Source: Chloroflexota bacterium
Lineage (GTDB): Bacteria > Chloroflexota > Anaerolineae > Anaerolineales > UBA4823
Reading direction: 5' to 3'
Assembly: GCA_030636125.1 (NCBI GenBank)
Contig: DAOVXM010000050.1
Location: 1 to 10,612, forward strand
DNA length: 10,612 nucleotides
Shown: piece by piece, positions 1 through 7,418 of the stretch
Position numbering within the stretch: the first letter of the stretch is position 1
Layout of the letters: each line of letters begins with the position of its first letter
Position numbers and translations under genes: made by a program
The notes under the pieces: generated by a model
Databases searched by the model: none
What the model saw: only the letters and a program-made list of their open reading frames with translations
Told to the model about the DNA's origin: nothing

Positions 1-1366
1 CAAATAAAAAAGTCAGGTCATTTACATTCGTATAGGTAGGTCCGGTTTTGATCAAATCCCCCAGTGCATCAAAGAAAGTATAGGCATCATTACGCGCGAG
101 ATAGTCGGCTGGATCCAGGCCGATTTCCAGGGCGCGTTCTAATGTTTCCCCGGTAATAACGGCTCCGGCGGCGTCAGTAGGTCCATCCCCTCCATCTGTT
201 GCCAGTGTGACCATGGCGATATCTGGGATCCCAGCCAGGTCATTCACCGCGCCCAGGGCAACTTCTTGGTTGCGACCTCCCATACCATCCCCGCGCAGGG
301 TGACAGTGGTCTCGCCACCGGCAACGATGCAGGCTGGGCGAGGGAGGGGCTGTCCATTACTATGCACCTGCCGGATGATCCCTGCCAGGAATCGCCCGGC
401 CTGGCGCGCCTCACCCTCAAGATAAGTGGTTAGCAACAGGGTGTTAAATCCTTCGTTACCAGCCTGGCTGATGGCTTCTTCTGCCGCCTGGATATTGCTG
501 CCGATAATCACGTTTTGCACATTCTCAAAAATTGGATCACCTGGTTTGGGGGTATCTGGGAATTCCCCGCGCAATCCCTTTTTTAAATGGGTTATCACAG
601 AGGCAGGGGCTTTATTCAGGAGTTCGTAACGCTGCAGCACCGTGTAGGCGTCATGATAAGTAGTGCCATCCGGGACAGTGGGGCCAGAGGCGATCACTTC
701 CAGTGGGTTGCCCACTACGTCGGATAAAATCAAGGTGACCAGCTTCGCCGGAGAAGCCAGGCGCGCCAGTTGCCCACCTTTTATCCGATTAAGGTGTTTG
801 CGGAGTGTGTTGATTTCAATGATGTTCGCCCCACTTGCTAACAATAGGGATGTCAACGCCTGTAAGTCATCCAGCGTTACGCCATCCACCAGGGCTGGCG
901 TAAGGGCTGAGCCTCCCCCGGAGATCAGGCATATCACCAGATCATCTTGAGAGACTTTCTTGAGCAGTTGGATGATTTGTCTCGTCGCGTGTGCGCCGCG
1001 TTCGTCCGGAATCGGATGACCCGCTTCAATAAGTTTTATACGAGATTGCTCTGGAAGATCTATCCCGTTTGCATAACCTTCTTTGACGATAACTATTCCC
1101 CCTGTAAGGCGGTCGCCTAAGATATGGGCGATGCTGGAAGCCATGGGGGATCCCGCCTTGCCTGCTCCCACCACGTATATATGCCGGTAATCGGTTAAGG
1201 TGTAGGACTGCCCGTTTATTAAGAGATTTCCCTCTTTCCGTTGGACATGACGCGAAACCGCCGCGGCTGGTTCTACCGCTTGTAAAGCAGCGGTTAACAC
1301 TCGCTCAACAGCCCCCTTCCGAGGATTATTATGCAGCGAAGAAATATCTAAAATTTCGATATTCAT
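1..1366 (-). CDS. gckA: Glycerate 2-kinase, MOFRL family (3' end cut by window edge)
   Basis: Probable glycerate 2-kinase (COG2379, GckA/TtuD type), which phosphorylates D-glycerate to 2-phosphoglycerate with ATP in the cytosol and feeds sugar-acid, tartrate, glyoxylate or serine breakdown into lower glycolysis. I translated 455 codons from the ATG at 1366. An N-terminal Rossmann-like half has VVGAGKAG near residues 65-72 and a glycine-rich ISGGGSA near 148-154. The ILSDVVGNPLEVIASGPT stretch (213-230) is typical of the family. The C-terminal MOFRL half has VAGGETTV (348-355), GGRNQE (363-368) and ATDGGDGPTDAAGA (389-402). The last readable stretch, TGPTYTNVNDL (441-451), normally lies a few residues before the end, so the gene is nearly complete. 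No strong ribosome binding site precedes the ATG. The frame stays open upstream to a stop at 1412-1414 without another ATG, so a start at a rarer codon is possible. It is on the same strand as yedK, 84 nt downstream. Confidence 0.93.
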   Translation of the reverse strand, partial: MNIEILDISSLHNNPRKGAVERVLTAALQAVEPAAAVSRHVQRKEGNLLINGQSYTLTDYRHIYVVGAGKAGSPMASSIAHILGDRLTGGIVIVKEGYANGIDLPEQSRIKLIEAGHPIPDERGAHATRQIIQLLKKVSQDDLVICLISGGGSALTPALVDGVTLDDLQALTSLLLASGANIIEINTLRKHLNRIKGGQLARLASPAKLVTLILSDVVGNPLEVIASGPTVPDGTTYHDAYTVLQRYELLNKAPASVITHLKKGLRGEFPDTPKPGDPIFENVQNVIIGSNIQAAEEAISQAGNEGFNTLLLTTYLEGEARQAGRFLAGIIRQVHSNGQPLPRPACIVAGGETTVTLRGDGMGGRNQEVALGAVNDLAGIPDIAMVTLATDGGDGPTDAAGAVITGETLERALEIGLDPADYLARNDAYTFFDALGDLIKTGPTYTNVNDLTFLF

Positions 1367-1413
1367 ATCGTGATGTTGCGCAAACTCTCGACGACACTTA
1401 ATGAGTGTTTCTC

Positions 1414-1441
1414 AATTTATCAAGGGAAAGTGATAAATCAA
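1414..1441 (-). promoter_or_regulatory. Candidate promoter with overlapping inverted repeat upstream of glycerate kinase
   Basis: On the minus strand TTGATT (1441-1436) and TAAATT (1419-1414) are 16 bp apart, each matching four of six bases of the sigma70-type consensus. The spacer and box edges are covered by a perfect 8-bp inverted repeat, ATTTATCA (1415-1422) and TGATAAAT (1431-1438), with an 8-bp centre. A repeat placed across a promoter suggests an operator for a dimeric repressor. It is not followed by a T tract, so a terminator for yedK is less likely. Promoter calls from hexamers alone are weak in AT-rich intergenic DNA. Confidence 0.35.
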
Positions 1442-1450
1442 AATCTTAAA

Positions 1451-2122
1451 TCAAGTGACTGGCTGGACGCAAGCGGGTATATCGTTATGCGGGCTGTTCA
1501 CCTGCCTGGATACCGGGAATGCGACCATTTCCTGTTTCGTATAAGGTGAAAGTAACTCAGAGAGTTCGCTGGTGTTAGCTTCACCCTCTTCGAGCCATAT
1601 TGGGTATTTATCCTCGGGGAGGATGACCGGCATTCGATTGTGGATGTTTTCCAGCAACGTGTTTGGCCGGGTGGTGATGATTGTGCAGGATAGGATATTA
1701 GATCCATCCTTCGAGTTCCAGGATTCCCATAGCCCTGCGAAGGTGAAAGGTTTGCCTGAGGCGAGTTTGATATACATCGGTGTTTTGGGTGCGCCTTTAC
1801 CCTCTTGGCGCCATTCGTAAAAACCATCTGTCAGGACCAGGCAACGGCGCCGCCTGAAGGCAGTTCGAAATGATGGTTTCTCCGCCAACGTCTCTGCTCG
1901 TGCATTGATCATGCGACTGCCGATCTTAGGATCCTTAGCCCAAGAGGGGATTAAACCCCAAACGAAGAAATCCAATTTATTTTTCCCATCATTAGGAACC
2001 ACGGCTACCGGTTGGGTTGGGGCGATATTATAACGAGGTCCTAATCCCTCAGGGATGTTAAGCCAGGGAAAAGTTTCCCGCAGGATGTTCAAGTCAGCAG
2101 TGAGAGTAAATCTTCCACACAT
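1451..2122 (-). CDS. yedK: SRAP domain abasic-site DNA-protein crosslinking protein (YedK/HMCES family)
   Basis: A 223-residue SRAP-family protein, the usual length. The family forms a thiazolidine crosslink between its N-terminal cysteine and abasic sites in single-stranded DNA, shielding them during replication. All hallmark parts are visible: Cys2 directly after Met1 (MCGRFTL), which becomes N-terminal after Met removal; RYNIAPTQ (30-37); WGLIPSWA (55-62); INARAET with Asn73 (72-78); DGFYEW with Glu103 (99-104); and HNRMPVIL with His161 (161-168). These match the Cys, Asn, Glu and His of the E. coli YedK active site, so the protein should be active. The start is fixed by the need for Cys at position 2. 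No Shine-Dalgarno sequence lies before it (GTTAATTTAAAACC then ATG), so translation may be leaderless-like or weak. It is divergent from the MFS transporter and upstream of glycerate kinase; no functional link with either is evident. Confidence 0.96.
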   Translation of the reverse strand: MCGRFTLTADLNILRETFPWLNIPEGLGPRYNIAPTQPVAVVPNDGKNKLDFFVWGLIPSWAKDPKIGSRMINARAETLAEKPSFRTAFRRRRCLVLTDGFYEWRQEGKGAPKTPMYIKLASGKPFTFAGLWESWNSKDGSNILSCTIITTRPNTLLENIHNRMPVILPEDKYPIWLEEGEANTSELSELLSPYTKQEMVAFPVSRQVNSPHNDIPACVQPVT

Positions 2123-2156
2123 GGTTTTAAATTAACGCAATCAATGTTTAAGACAC

Positions 2157-2172
2157 TAGAACAATTGTACTA
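2157..2172. promoter_or_regulatory. 16-bp near-perfect palindrome, candidate operator
   Basis: TAGAACAATTGTACTA is self-complementary except for one A/A pair: outer TAG/CTA and a perfect ACAATTGT core at 2161-2168. It lies in the divergent region between yedK and the MFS gene and overlaps the candidate yedK -10 box (2164-2169). A repressor bound here could block yedK transcription. AT-rich palindromes of this size also arise by chance, so the call is tentative. Confidence 0.35.
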
Positions 2173-2192
2173 CAAACAGATGCCTCCAGCAA
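2164..2192 (-). promoter_or_regulatory. Candidate yedK promoter
   Basis: On the minus strand TTGCTG (2192-2187) and TACAAT (2169-2164) are separated by 17 bp. The -10 differs from TATAAT at one base; the -35 matches only at TTG. Transcription would begin about 35 nt before the yedK start codon. The -10 lies inside the palindrome at 2157-2172. Confidence 0.4.
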
Positions 2193-2208
2193 GAATCTCA
2201 TTAATTCA

Positions 2209-2237
2209 TTGATTAACTATCCCTTTAGCAGTATCAT
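2209..2237 (+). promoter_or_regulatory. Candidate promoter of the MFS/methyltransferase pair
   Basis: TTGATT (2209-2214) and TATCAT (2232-2237) are separated by exactly 17 bp. The -10 has one mismatch to TATAAT and the -35 has four of six matches. The expected start of transcription, near 2244, leaves about 28 nt of leader before the ATG at 2272. This argues against translation starting at the in-frame TTG at 2209, which would lie inside the -35 box. Confidence 0.5.
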
Positions 2238-2271
2238 ATCATCTATTCTTCCACCGGAGCTGCACAACGCT

Positions 2272-3498
2272 ATGAGTACATCGATATCAACTAAATTAGC
2301 ATTAGCAAAAACATCTCTTACAGATCGCGATAGTAAAATTTCAAAAACGGTTGGATATTATGCTGGCTTTGTAATTTTAGGGTTGGTAATAGCCTCCCTG
2401 GGACCGACGCTTTCGGGTTTATCCGAGCAGACCCAGAGCCAGTTAAGTCAAATAAGTTATCTGTTTATAGCTCGTTCTTTTGGATATCTGCTTGGTTCGT
2501 TATATGGCGGGCGCTTGTATGATCGTGTTGCTGGTCATTATGTATTGGTGGGTATGCTTGTTGTGATAGCTGCGATGGCTTTTTTGGTGCCTATGATCCC
2601 ATTGCTCTGGTTGCTGGTAGTGGTAATGCTGCTTATGGGCATCGGTGAAGGGGGATTGGATGTAGGGTGCAACACTTTGTTGATATGGCTTTACCGAGAT
2701 AATGTTGGTCCATATATGAATGGTCTGCATTTCTTTTTTGGTGTGGGTGCCTTTGTGGCACCGCTCATCATTGCTTGGGCTGTTTTGGTGAGTGGAGATA
2801 TTGCCTGGGGGTACTGGATATTGGCTTTACTTATTCTACCGGTCGCCATATGGGTGCTCCGTTTACCAAGTCCAAACCCTCCTACCGAAACTGAAAAGAG
2901 TCGCGCTGGGGGCGTTAATTATTTGTTGGTGTCATTAGTAGCCGCATTTTTATTCTTATATGTTGGTGCAGAGGTGGGTTACGGTGGTTGGATATTCACC
3001 TTTGCCGTTCAGCAATTGAACTTGAGCGGTGTTGCGGCGGCTGCATACTTGACGTCGGCTTTTTGGGGCGCGCTTACTCTGGGTAGGTTGCTGTCGATCC
3101 CAATCGCTACCCGTTTAAGACCGCGAACGATTCTCCTAGCCGATCTTGTAGGCTGCCTGGCAAGTATTGCCGTGCTCCTGCTATGGTCTGAATCAATCAT
3201 AGCTATCTGGATTGGAACACTGGGCCTGGGTCTTTTTTTGGCCTCGATTTTTCCCACTACTTTGACGTTGGCCGAGCGTCGAATGACTATTACCGGACGA
3301 GTGACTGGCTGGTTTTTCGTTGGCGTTGGGGCTGGCGCGATGACTATACCATGGTTGATCGGCCAACTTTTTGAGAGTGCTGGCCCGCAAGTACTACTCT
3401 TTATCCTTGTTGTGGATTTACTGCTTGCCTTGGGTTTATATTTTGTATTGATAGCTATCTCTTCCCGAACTGCGGATATTTACACTAGGGAAGACTAG
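2272..3498 (+). CDS. MFS transporter, FucP/MFSD4-like
   Basis: An integral membrane transporter of the major facilitator superfamily, 408 residues from the chosen ATG. About twelve hydrophobic segments are visible. The first is around GYYAGFVILGL. The loop between helices 2 and 3 carries GGRLYDRVAGH, a form of the MFS motif-A loop. Helix 5 includes NGLHFFFGVGAFVAPLI, an arrangement familiar from the fucose-permease/MFSD4 (sodium-dependent glucose transporter-like) branch. The second half begins after a hydrophilic loop rich in P, E, K and S. A sugar or small polar substrate is inferred from this resemblance; substrate and direction cannot be read from the sequence. The open frame extends to a TTG at 2209. 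I prefer ATG 2272 because GGAG (2256-2259) lies 12 nt before it and a promoter candidate covers 2209-2237. The methyltransferase follows 34 nt downstream, probably in one transcript. Confidence 0.88.
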   Translation: MSTSISTKLALAKTSLTDRDSKISKTVGYYAGFVILGLVIASLGPTLSGLSEQTQSQLSQISYLFIARSFGYLLGSLYGGRLYDRVAGHYVLVGMLVVIAAMAFLVPMIPLLWLLVVVMLLMGIGEGGLDVGCNTLLIWLYRDNVGPYMNGLHFFFGVGAFVAPLIIAWAVLVSGDIAWGYWILALLILPVAIWVLRLPSPNPPTETEKSRAGGVNYLLVSLVAAFLFLYVGAEVGYGGWIFTFAVQQLNLSGVAAAAYLTSAFWGALTLGRLLSIPIATRLRPRTILLADLVGCLASIAVLLLWSESIIAIWIGTLGLGLFLASIFPTTLTLAERRMTITGRVTGWFFVGVGAGAMTIPWLIGQLFESAGPQVLLFILVVDLLLALGLYFVLIAISSRTADIYTRED

Positions 3499-3514
3499 CT
3501 GACCGAAGTGGGAT

Positions 3515-3523
3515 AGGTGGAGG
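3515..3523 (+). promoter_or_regulatory. Strong Shine-Dalgarno site of the methyltransferase gene
   Basis: AGGTGGAGG ends 9 nt before the ATG at 3533, close to the anti-Shine-Dalgarno complement. It fixes that start and shows the gene is translated on its own even if transcribed with the MFS gene. Confidence 0.75.
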
Positions 3524-3532
3524 AATTTAGAG

Positions 3533-4108
3533 ATGCCGCTGGACGATGCCATCCGTTGGGACACCCGTTATCAGTCTGATGAACGCCATGCTACACGTAG
3601 AGGACCACGCTCGTTCTTAGTTGAGCATGCTGCCCACCTGCCAAGCAGTGGTCTGGCTTTGGACGTGGCGATGGGGTTGGGGGATAACGCCGGTTTTTTA
3701 ATCGATCAGGGATTGGGTGTGGTTGGGGTGGACATCTCGTCAGTTGCAATCAGCCGGGCGAAAGAACGTTGGCCCGAATTGATGTTGGTTGTAGCTGATC
3801 TGACGCGTTTTCATCTGCCAACACTTTTTTTTGACGTGATCTTAAATTTCTACTATTTCCAACGGGAACTGTGGCCTGATTACAGGCGAGCACTGCGCCC
3901 GGGTGGTATCTTGATCATGGAGGTGCTTACCAGGGAGATGTTGGAAATTAAGCCAAATATGGATCCCAAATTCCTGCTCGAACCGGGTGAGCTGCGCGAG
4001 GCTTTTTCGGATTGGCAAATCTTAGTTTATCGGGAAGGCTGGGTAGAGACCAGCAACGAGCACAGGCGCGCAGTGGCGAGCCTGGTGGCGCGTTTGCCGT
4101 TAGATTAA
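3533..4108 (+). CDS. Class I SAM-dependent methyltransferase
   Basis: A 191-residue soluble methyltransferase with a Rossmann-type SAM-binding fold. Motif I is ALDVAMGLGDNA (42-53), an AMG variant of the usual D-x-G-C-G-x-G. The acidic residue after strand 2 is Asp67 in VVGVDIS (64-69). The adenine-side acidic residue is Asp89 in VVADL. The post-strand-4 segment is DVILNFYYF (101-109), and LRPGGILIMEV (121-131) is the typical strand-5 turn. The layout resembles the TehB/thiopurine-methyltransferase-like branch of small-molecule methyltransferases, which includes tellurite and metalloid detoxification enzymes. The substrate is unknown, and the C-terminal third has no diagnostic motif. It lies 34 nt after the transporter, suggesting co-expression and perhaps modification or export of a common compound. 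It converges with the PLP lyase gene with only 14 nt between their ends and no visible terminator. Confidence 0.87.
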   Translation: MPLDDAIRWDTRYQSDERHATRRGPRSFLVEHAAHLPSSGLALDVAMGLGDNAGFLIDQGLGVVGVDISSVAISRAKERWPELMLVVADLTRFHLPTLFFDVILNFYYFQRELWPDYRRALRPGGILIMEVLTREMLEIKPNMDPKFLLEPGELREAFSDWQILVYREGWVETSNEHRRAVASLVARLPLD

Positions 4109-4122
4109 GAGCTTGGTTAGAA

Positions 4123-5649
4123 TCAGACTTTGTATAATGTATCGATATAACGTTTTAGCAAGTCACTCACCATGCCGCGCATGGGCAATGTGGCTGCCAT
4201 GCCATAGACCGGTGCCATTCCACCCTGCTCGTCTGGATTCAGTTTTACTTCTTCTACAGCAGATGTCAGATCGACAATGAACCTCTCCGCAACACCAAGT
4301 TGCGTATGCCGCAGGGTAACGCATAAGTGTACACAACTGGGCTTATGCAAACCGTTCAAGCTCCAGCCCTTTTTTGTCATATTGTCCATAACCCTGTATA
4401 TATCGAGCGTGTCCGAAGTAAAAGCAATCACCCATAAAGGATCGCCAAGCACGTAGAGTTCTGGAATAGCTTCAACTGCCTGGCGAATCCAAGCTGCTGT
4501 TTCCAGGATTTTCTTTGTCGCTTCTAGATAGCCATGTTCCCCTGTGGCAAGCATAGCCGCCCAGCAGGCGGCGCTCAGGGCACCCGGACGACTGCCTGCA
4601 AAAGTGGGCGAGAAATATAGCCCCCCTGGCCACTCTGTGGCAGTGTAGTACTGGTAGCGGCGCAATTCTAAGCCACGATACAGAATGACTGAAGTACCTT
4701 TGGCGGCATAGCCATACTTATGAGTATCAGCAGAAATTGAAGTCACACCCGGCAAGCTGAAATCAAATGCTGGAATGTCATAGCCTAATCTCTCTGCCCA
4801 GGGAAGCAGGAATCCGCCCAGGCAGGCGTCAGCATGGAAACCAACGCCCTTCTTCCTGGCCAATTCAGAGAGATCAGCGATTGGGTCTATAATGCCGTGG
4901 GGAAAGGATGGCGCTGAGCCGACGATTACAATCGTGTCCCTGTTGATTGCTTTTTTGGTTGCTTTTATGTCAGCCTTAAAATCCTTATCGACTGGGATGT
5001 GCACCAACTTGATCTTAAAATATTGGGCGGCTTTCTCGAAAGCGGCGTGGGCGGTGGTTGGAATGATCATCTGGGGGTGGATGATGCCCTTGCGGTCCCA
5101 GGCCCAATCCCGGTAGGTCTTCATTGCCAGCAGGATGCTTTCAGTCCCTCCCGAGGTGACAGTTCCGCAAATCATGTCTTCGGGTGGAAGATCACCATTA
5201 ACCCGGCTGGCACCTAGCATGTTTGCGGTCATGGATACAATTTCAGCCTCGTATTTACTGATACTAGGCCACACATCTGCGTGTAAGGGATTCGCCTGTG
5301 AATTGATGGCATAGACCTGGTTGAGAAAGTTGATGTGTTCTTGGTCTCCATGGTATACCGCTCCCGAAACGAGACCCTCCTGCCAACGTTGTGACTCTAA
5401 GGAATTCAATGCTTCCATCTCGGTTAGAATTTGCTCTTTGTCTAACTCATCAGGAGGAAGATGGGTATAGGTGGGAAAATCTTCCTGATAAGGCTTGAGT
5501 GATGCTTCCAGATCCCCAATGAGTACATCATATTCCTTTTGCATCTCCAGACGAACGGAAGGGATCAAACGAAGTATTCTTTCTATACGTTCGACCAGGC
5601 GAGGATCCAAGCGACCGAGGTTGTCTATTATCCAGTCCATTTTGCCCAT
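4123..5649 (-). CDS. Sphingosine-1-phosphate-lyase-like PLP-dependent enzyme
   Basis: A 508-residue fold-type I PLP enzyme of the group II decarboxylase superfamily, closest by eye to sphingosine-1-phosphate lyase (Dpl1/SGPL1 and prokaryotic homologues). Those enzymes cleave a phosphorylated 2-amino-3-hydroxy compound into an aldehyde and an amino-phosphate. Visible motifs: SGAVYHG (95-101) and NPLH (120-123), the tyrosine- and histidine-bearing motifs I associate with the SPL group; TSGGTES (165-171), the PLP phosphate loop; [10 protein letters not shown] (198-207), with His201 as the likely ring-stacking residue; HADACLGGF (272-280), with Asp274 contacting the pyridine nitrogen; and [13 protein letters not shown] (306-318), with Lys311 as the Schiff-base lysine. 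Unlike eukaryotic S1P lyases it has no N-terminal membrane anchor, so it should be cytosolic. The start has an ideal Shine-Dalgarno site. The FGGY kinase ends 65 nt upstream on the same strand, so the two probably form an operon. Glutamate or tyrosine decarboxylase activity is a less likely alternative. Confidence 0.88.
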   Translation of the reverse strand: MGKMDWIIDNLGRLDPRLVERIERILRLIPSVRLEMQKEYDVLIGDLEASLKPYQEDFPTYTHLPPDELDKEQILTEMEALNSLESQRWQEGLVSGAVYHGDQEHINFLNQVYAINSQANPLHADVWPSISKYEAEIVSMTANMLGASRVNGDLPPEDMICGTVTSGGTESILLAMKTYRDWAWDRKGIIHPQMIIPTTAHAAFEKAAQYFKIKLVHIPVDKDFKADIKATKKAINRDTIVIVGSAPSFPHGIIDPIADLSELARKKGVGFHADACLGGFLLPWAERLGYDIPAFDFSLPGVTSISADTHKYGYAAKGTSVILYRGLELRRYQYYTATEWPGGLYFSPTFAGSRPGALSAACWAAMLATGEHGYLEATKKILETAAWIRQAVEAIPELYVLGDPLWVIAFTSDTLDIYRVMDNMTKKGWSLNGLHKPSCVHLCVTLRHTQLGVAERFIVDLTSAVEEVKLNPDEQGGMAPVYGMAATLPMRGMVSDLLKRYIDTLYKV

Positions 5650-5655
5650 CTATGG

Positions 5656-5661
5656 CTCCTT
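5656..5661 (-). promoter_or_regulatory. Shine-Dalgarno site of the PLP lyase gene
   Basis: On the minus strand AAGGAG is followed by six bases and then the ATG at 5649. This decides between that start (MGKM) and the ATG three codons further in. Confidence 0.8.
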
Positions 5662-5714
5662 GTTAAAATGTATAGCCCAGCGCATATCTTCAAGATTATC
5701 TTGATGGAGTTGTA

Positions 5715-7295
5715 CTACTTGTTCAACCTGGCGTATATTGGCTGATTTTGTTTGTAAATATCGAGGAACTCATTAAATAATTCATCGTATATTCCCCGGT
5801 TCTCTGGGTTGGGTGTGTAATGTTGAGAGATTTTGACTCGTTCAGAAACGTCATCAAAGGATAAATATCCGAGCGCAACAGAGGCGAGGAAAGCGGCCCC
5901 ACGAGCATTTGCCAAAATTGGATCCTTGACTTGCCGGATGGGTCTATCCAGTACATCTGCAAATATCTGGCACCAGATGTTGGAATTGGCACCACCGCCA
6001 ATCATATTTAATACATCCAAGCGCCTTTGGACAAATTTTTCCACGTAGCCGAGCAACCACTTGGTATTGTAAGCCACACCCTCAAACACGGCGCGGATGA
6101 TATGTGCCGTTGTGGTACTTAGCGAACTATTGTATAGTCCTGCTCGAATTGTGCGATCTTCTACAGGAGTTCTCTCTCCGTTGAGCCAGGGGGTAAATAT
6201 CAACCGGTCGCTCCCAGCAGGTGTGTGTGCAACGATCCGGTCAAATACCTTATACACATCTGTCTCACCTGCCTCGGTTAGCAGCTCATCCTGGTGATAG
6301 AGTACATTATCCCTCAGGTAGTTCAAACAGGCACCCGAGGTCTGCTGTTCGTTAGTGACCAGGTACTTGTTGGGGATCGCGGATGGGAACGAGGCAATGC
6401 TGTGGAAAACATCAGTTTTTTTGAAAGGGGTGTGACAGGCGATCCAGGAGGATGTTCCCAGGTAAATGTGCGCCTCGAAATCCTGCACCGCGCCGGAGCC
6501 AATGGCGGCGGATGGGATATCTGGCGTACCCATTACGACCTGGATATCTGGGTGCAGACCTAATTCCTCGGCAACTTCTGGCTTGATTGGGCCGAGGATA
6601 TCTATAGCCCGTTTTAGATCAGGAAATTTCTCGCGTTCCAAAGCTGTCATACGGAGTAAACGCTCGTTGTAGTCTACATTGGAGAGGTCCCGGTTGTCGG
6701 TTAACCAATGCAGGGTGATTGAATCATAAGACGCGGCAAATTGCCCGGTAAGCCGCAGATTCAAGTAGTCCTTGGGCTCCAGGAACTTGTATGTTTGTGC
6801 ATATATTTCGGGTAACTCGTTCTTGATGAATAGGATGTGACCAAGTGGGTCCTTGCCAGCATGTCCTGGTGCACCACCGGTAAACCTCATCCAGGTGAAC
6901 AGTTTCCATGGTGCGTAACCCTCGACCGAAAGCGGCCCGCCGGAAACCCGCTGGTTGTAGGGGGCACCACGCGAGTCCATCCAGGTGATGGCGTTCATCA
7001 GATGATACCCAGTCTCATCCACAGCGACCGTACCTGCCCATTGAGTAGTGCAGCACAATGCGGTAATTGTTCGATTGGGGATGAGTTTTTTGGCAAGCAA
7101 CCGGTGTGTGGCAAATTTTATCGCTGACCACCAATCTTCCGGATCTTGTTCAACGCCACCTCCTGGTAACAGATAGAGCTTAGTCTCCTCAAACTCATAG
7201 TCCATGAGCTCCCCCTGCGTATCGTAGAGCGCCACCTTCGCGCCACTGGTTCCCAGGTCTATAGCCAGGATGTACTTGTGATCATTTGCAGCCAT
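5715..7295 (-). CDS. FGGY-family carbohydrate kinase (xylulokinase-like)
   Basis: A 526-residue ATP-dependent sugar/polyol kinase of the FGGY family, somewhat longer than the E. coli xylulokinase of about 484 residues. The N-terminal phosphate motif is AIDLGTSGAKVALYD (11-25). The sugar-binding region has TTQWAGTV (83-90) and WMDSRGAPYN (105-114). GTPDIPSAAIGSGA (256-269) carries the likely catalytic base Asp259. LGTSSW (279-284) is the second phosphate region, and GGGANSNIWCQIFADVLDRP (433-452) is the adenosine motif. All expected catalytic segments are present, so it should be active. The substrate cannot be set from sequence: xylulose, another ketose and a polyol are all possible. GGAGGGG (7305-7299 on the minus strand) lies just before the ATG and supports this start. 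The S1P-lyase-like gene follows 65 nt downstream, suggesting that the phosphorylated product, or something derived from it, is the lyase substrate; this is an inference from position only. Confidence 0.9.
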   Translation of the reverse strand: MAANDHKYILAIDLGTSGAKVALYDTQGELMDYEFEETKLYLLPGGGVEQDPEDWWSAIKFATHRLLAKKLIPNRTITALCCTTQWAGTVAVDETGYHLMNAITWMDSRGAPYNQRVSGGPLSVEGYAPWKLFTWMRFTGGAPGHAGKDPLGHILFIKNELPEIYAQTYKFLEPKDYLNLRLTGQFAASYDSITLHWLTDNRDLSNVDYNERLLRMTALEREKFPDLKRAIDILGPIKPEVAEELGLHPDIQVVMGTPDIPSAAIGSGAVQDFEAHIYLGTSSWIACHTPFKKTDVFHSIASFPSAIPNKYLVTNEQQTSGACLNYLRDNVLYHQDELLTEAGETDVYKVFDRIVAHTPAGSDRLIFTPWLNGERTPVEDRTIRAGLYNSSLSTTTAHIIRAVFEGVAYNTKWLLGYVEKFVQRRLDVLNMIGGGANSNIWCQIFADVLDRPIRQVKDPILANARGAAFLASVALGYLSFDDVSERVKISQHYTPNPENRGIYDELFNEFLDIYKQNQPIYARLNK

Positions 7296-7372
7296 TTTCC
7301 CCTCCAGAAAAGAACTGGTTTCCCTGACAAGAAATTATATTTTGCAAATCTTATAGAAATCCCGATATGGTG

Positions 7373-7378
7373 ATTATA
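7373..7378 (-). promoter_or_regulatory. Candidate -10 box for the kinase-lyase pair
   Basis: TATAAT occurs on the minus strand about 78 nt before the kinase start, in the 123-nt gap after the kelch gene. A second perfect TATAAT lies at 7339-7334. Neither has a good TTGACA-like box at 15-18 bp spacing, so the calls are weak. No terminator hairpin is visible after the kelch gene stop, so some read-through into the kinase is possible. Confidence 0.25.
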
Positions 7379-7418
7379 CGATGAATTTCCCCCCAAGTTC
7401 GTTATTGCGTGGAGAGCC

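Noticed and set aside
207..950. Three plus-strand open frames of 67-95 codons
   Set aside because: They lie antisense to the clearly recognisable glycerate kinase gene and their products are low-complexity Pro/Ser/Arg-rich sequences.
2209..2271. In-frame TTG start giving a 21-residue extension of the MFS transporter
   Set aside because: It has no ribosome binding site and falls inside a promoter candidate; the ATG at 2272 has a GGAG upstream.
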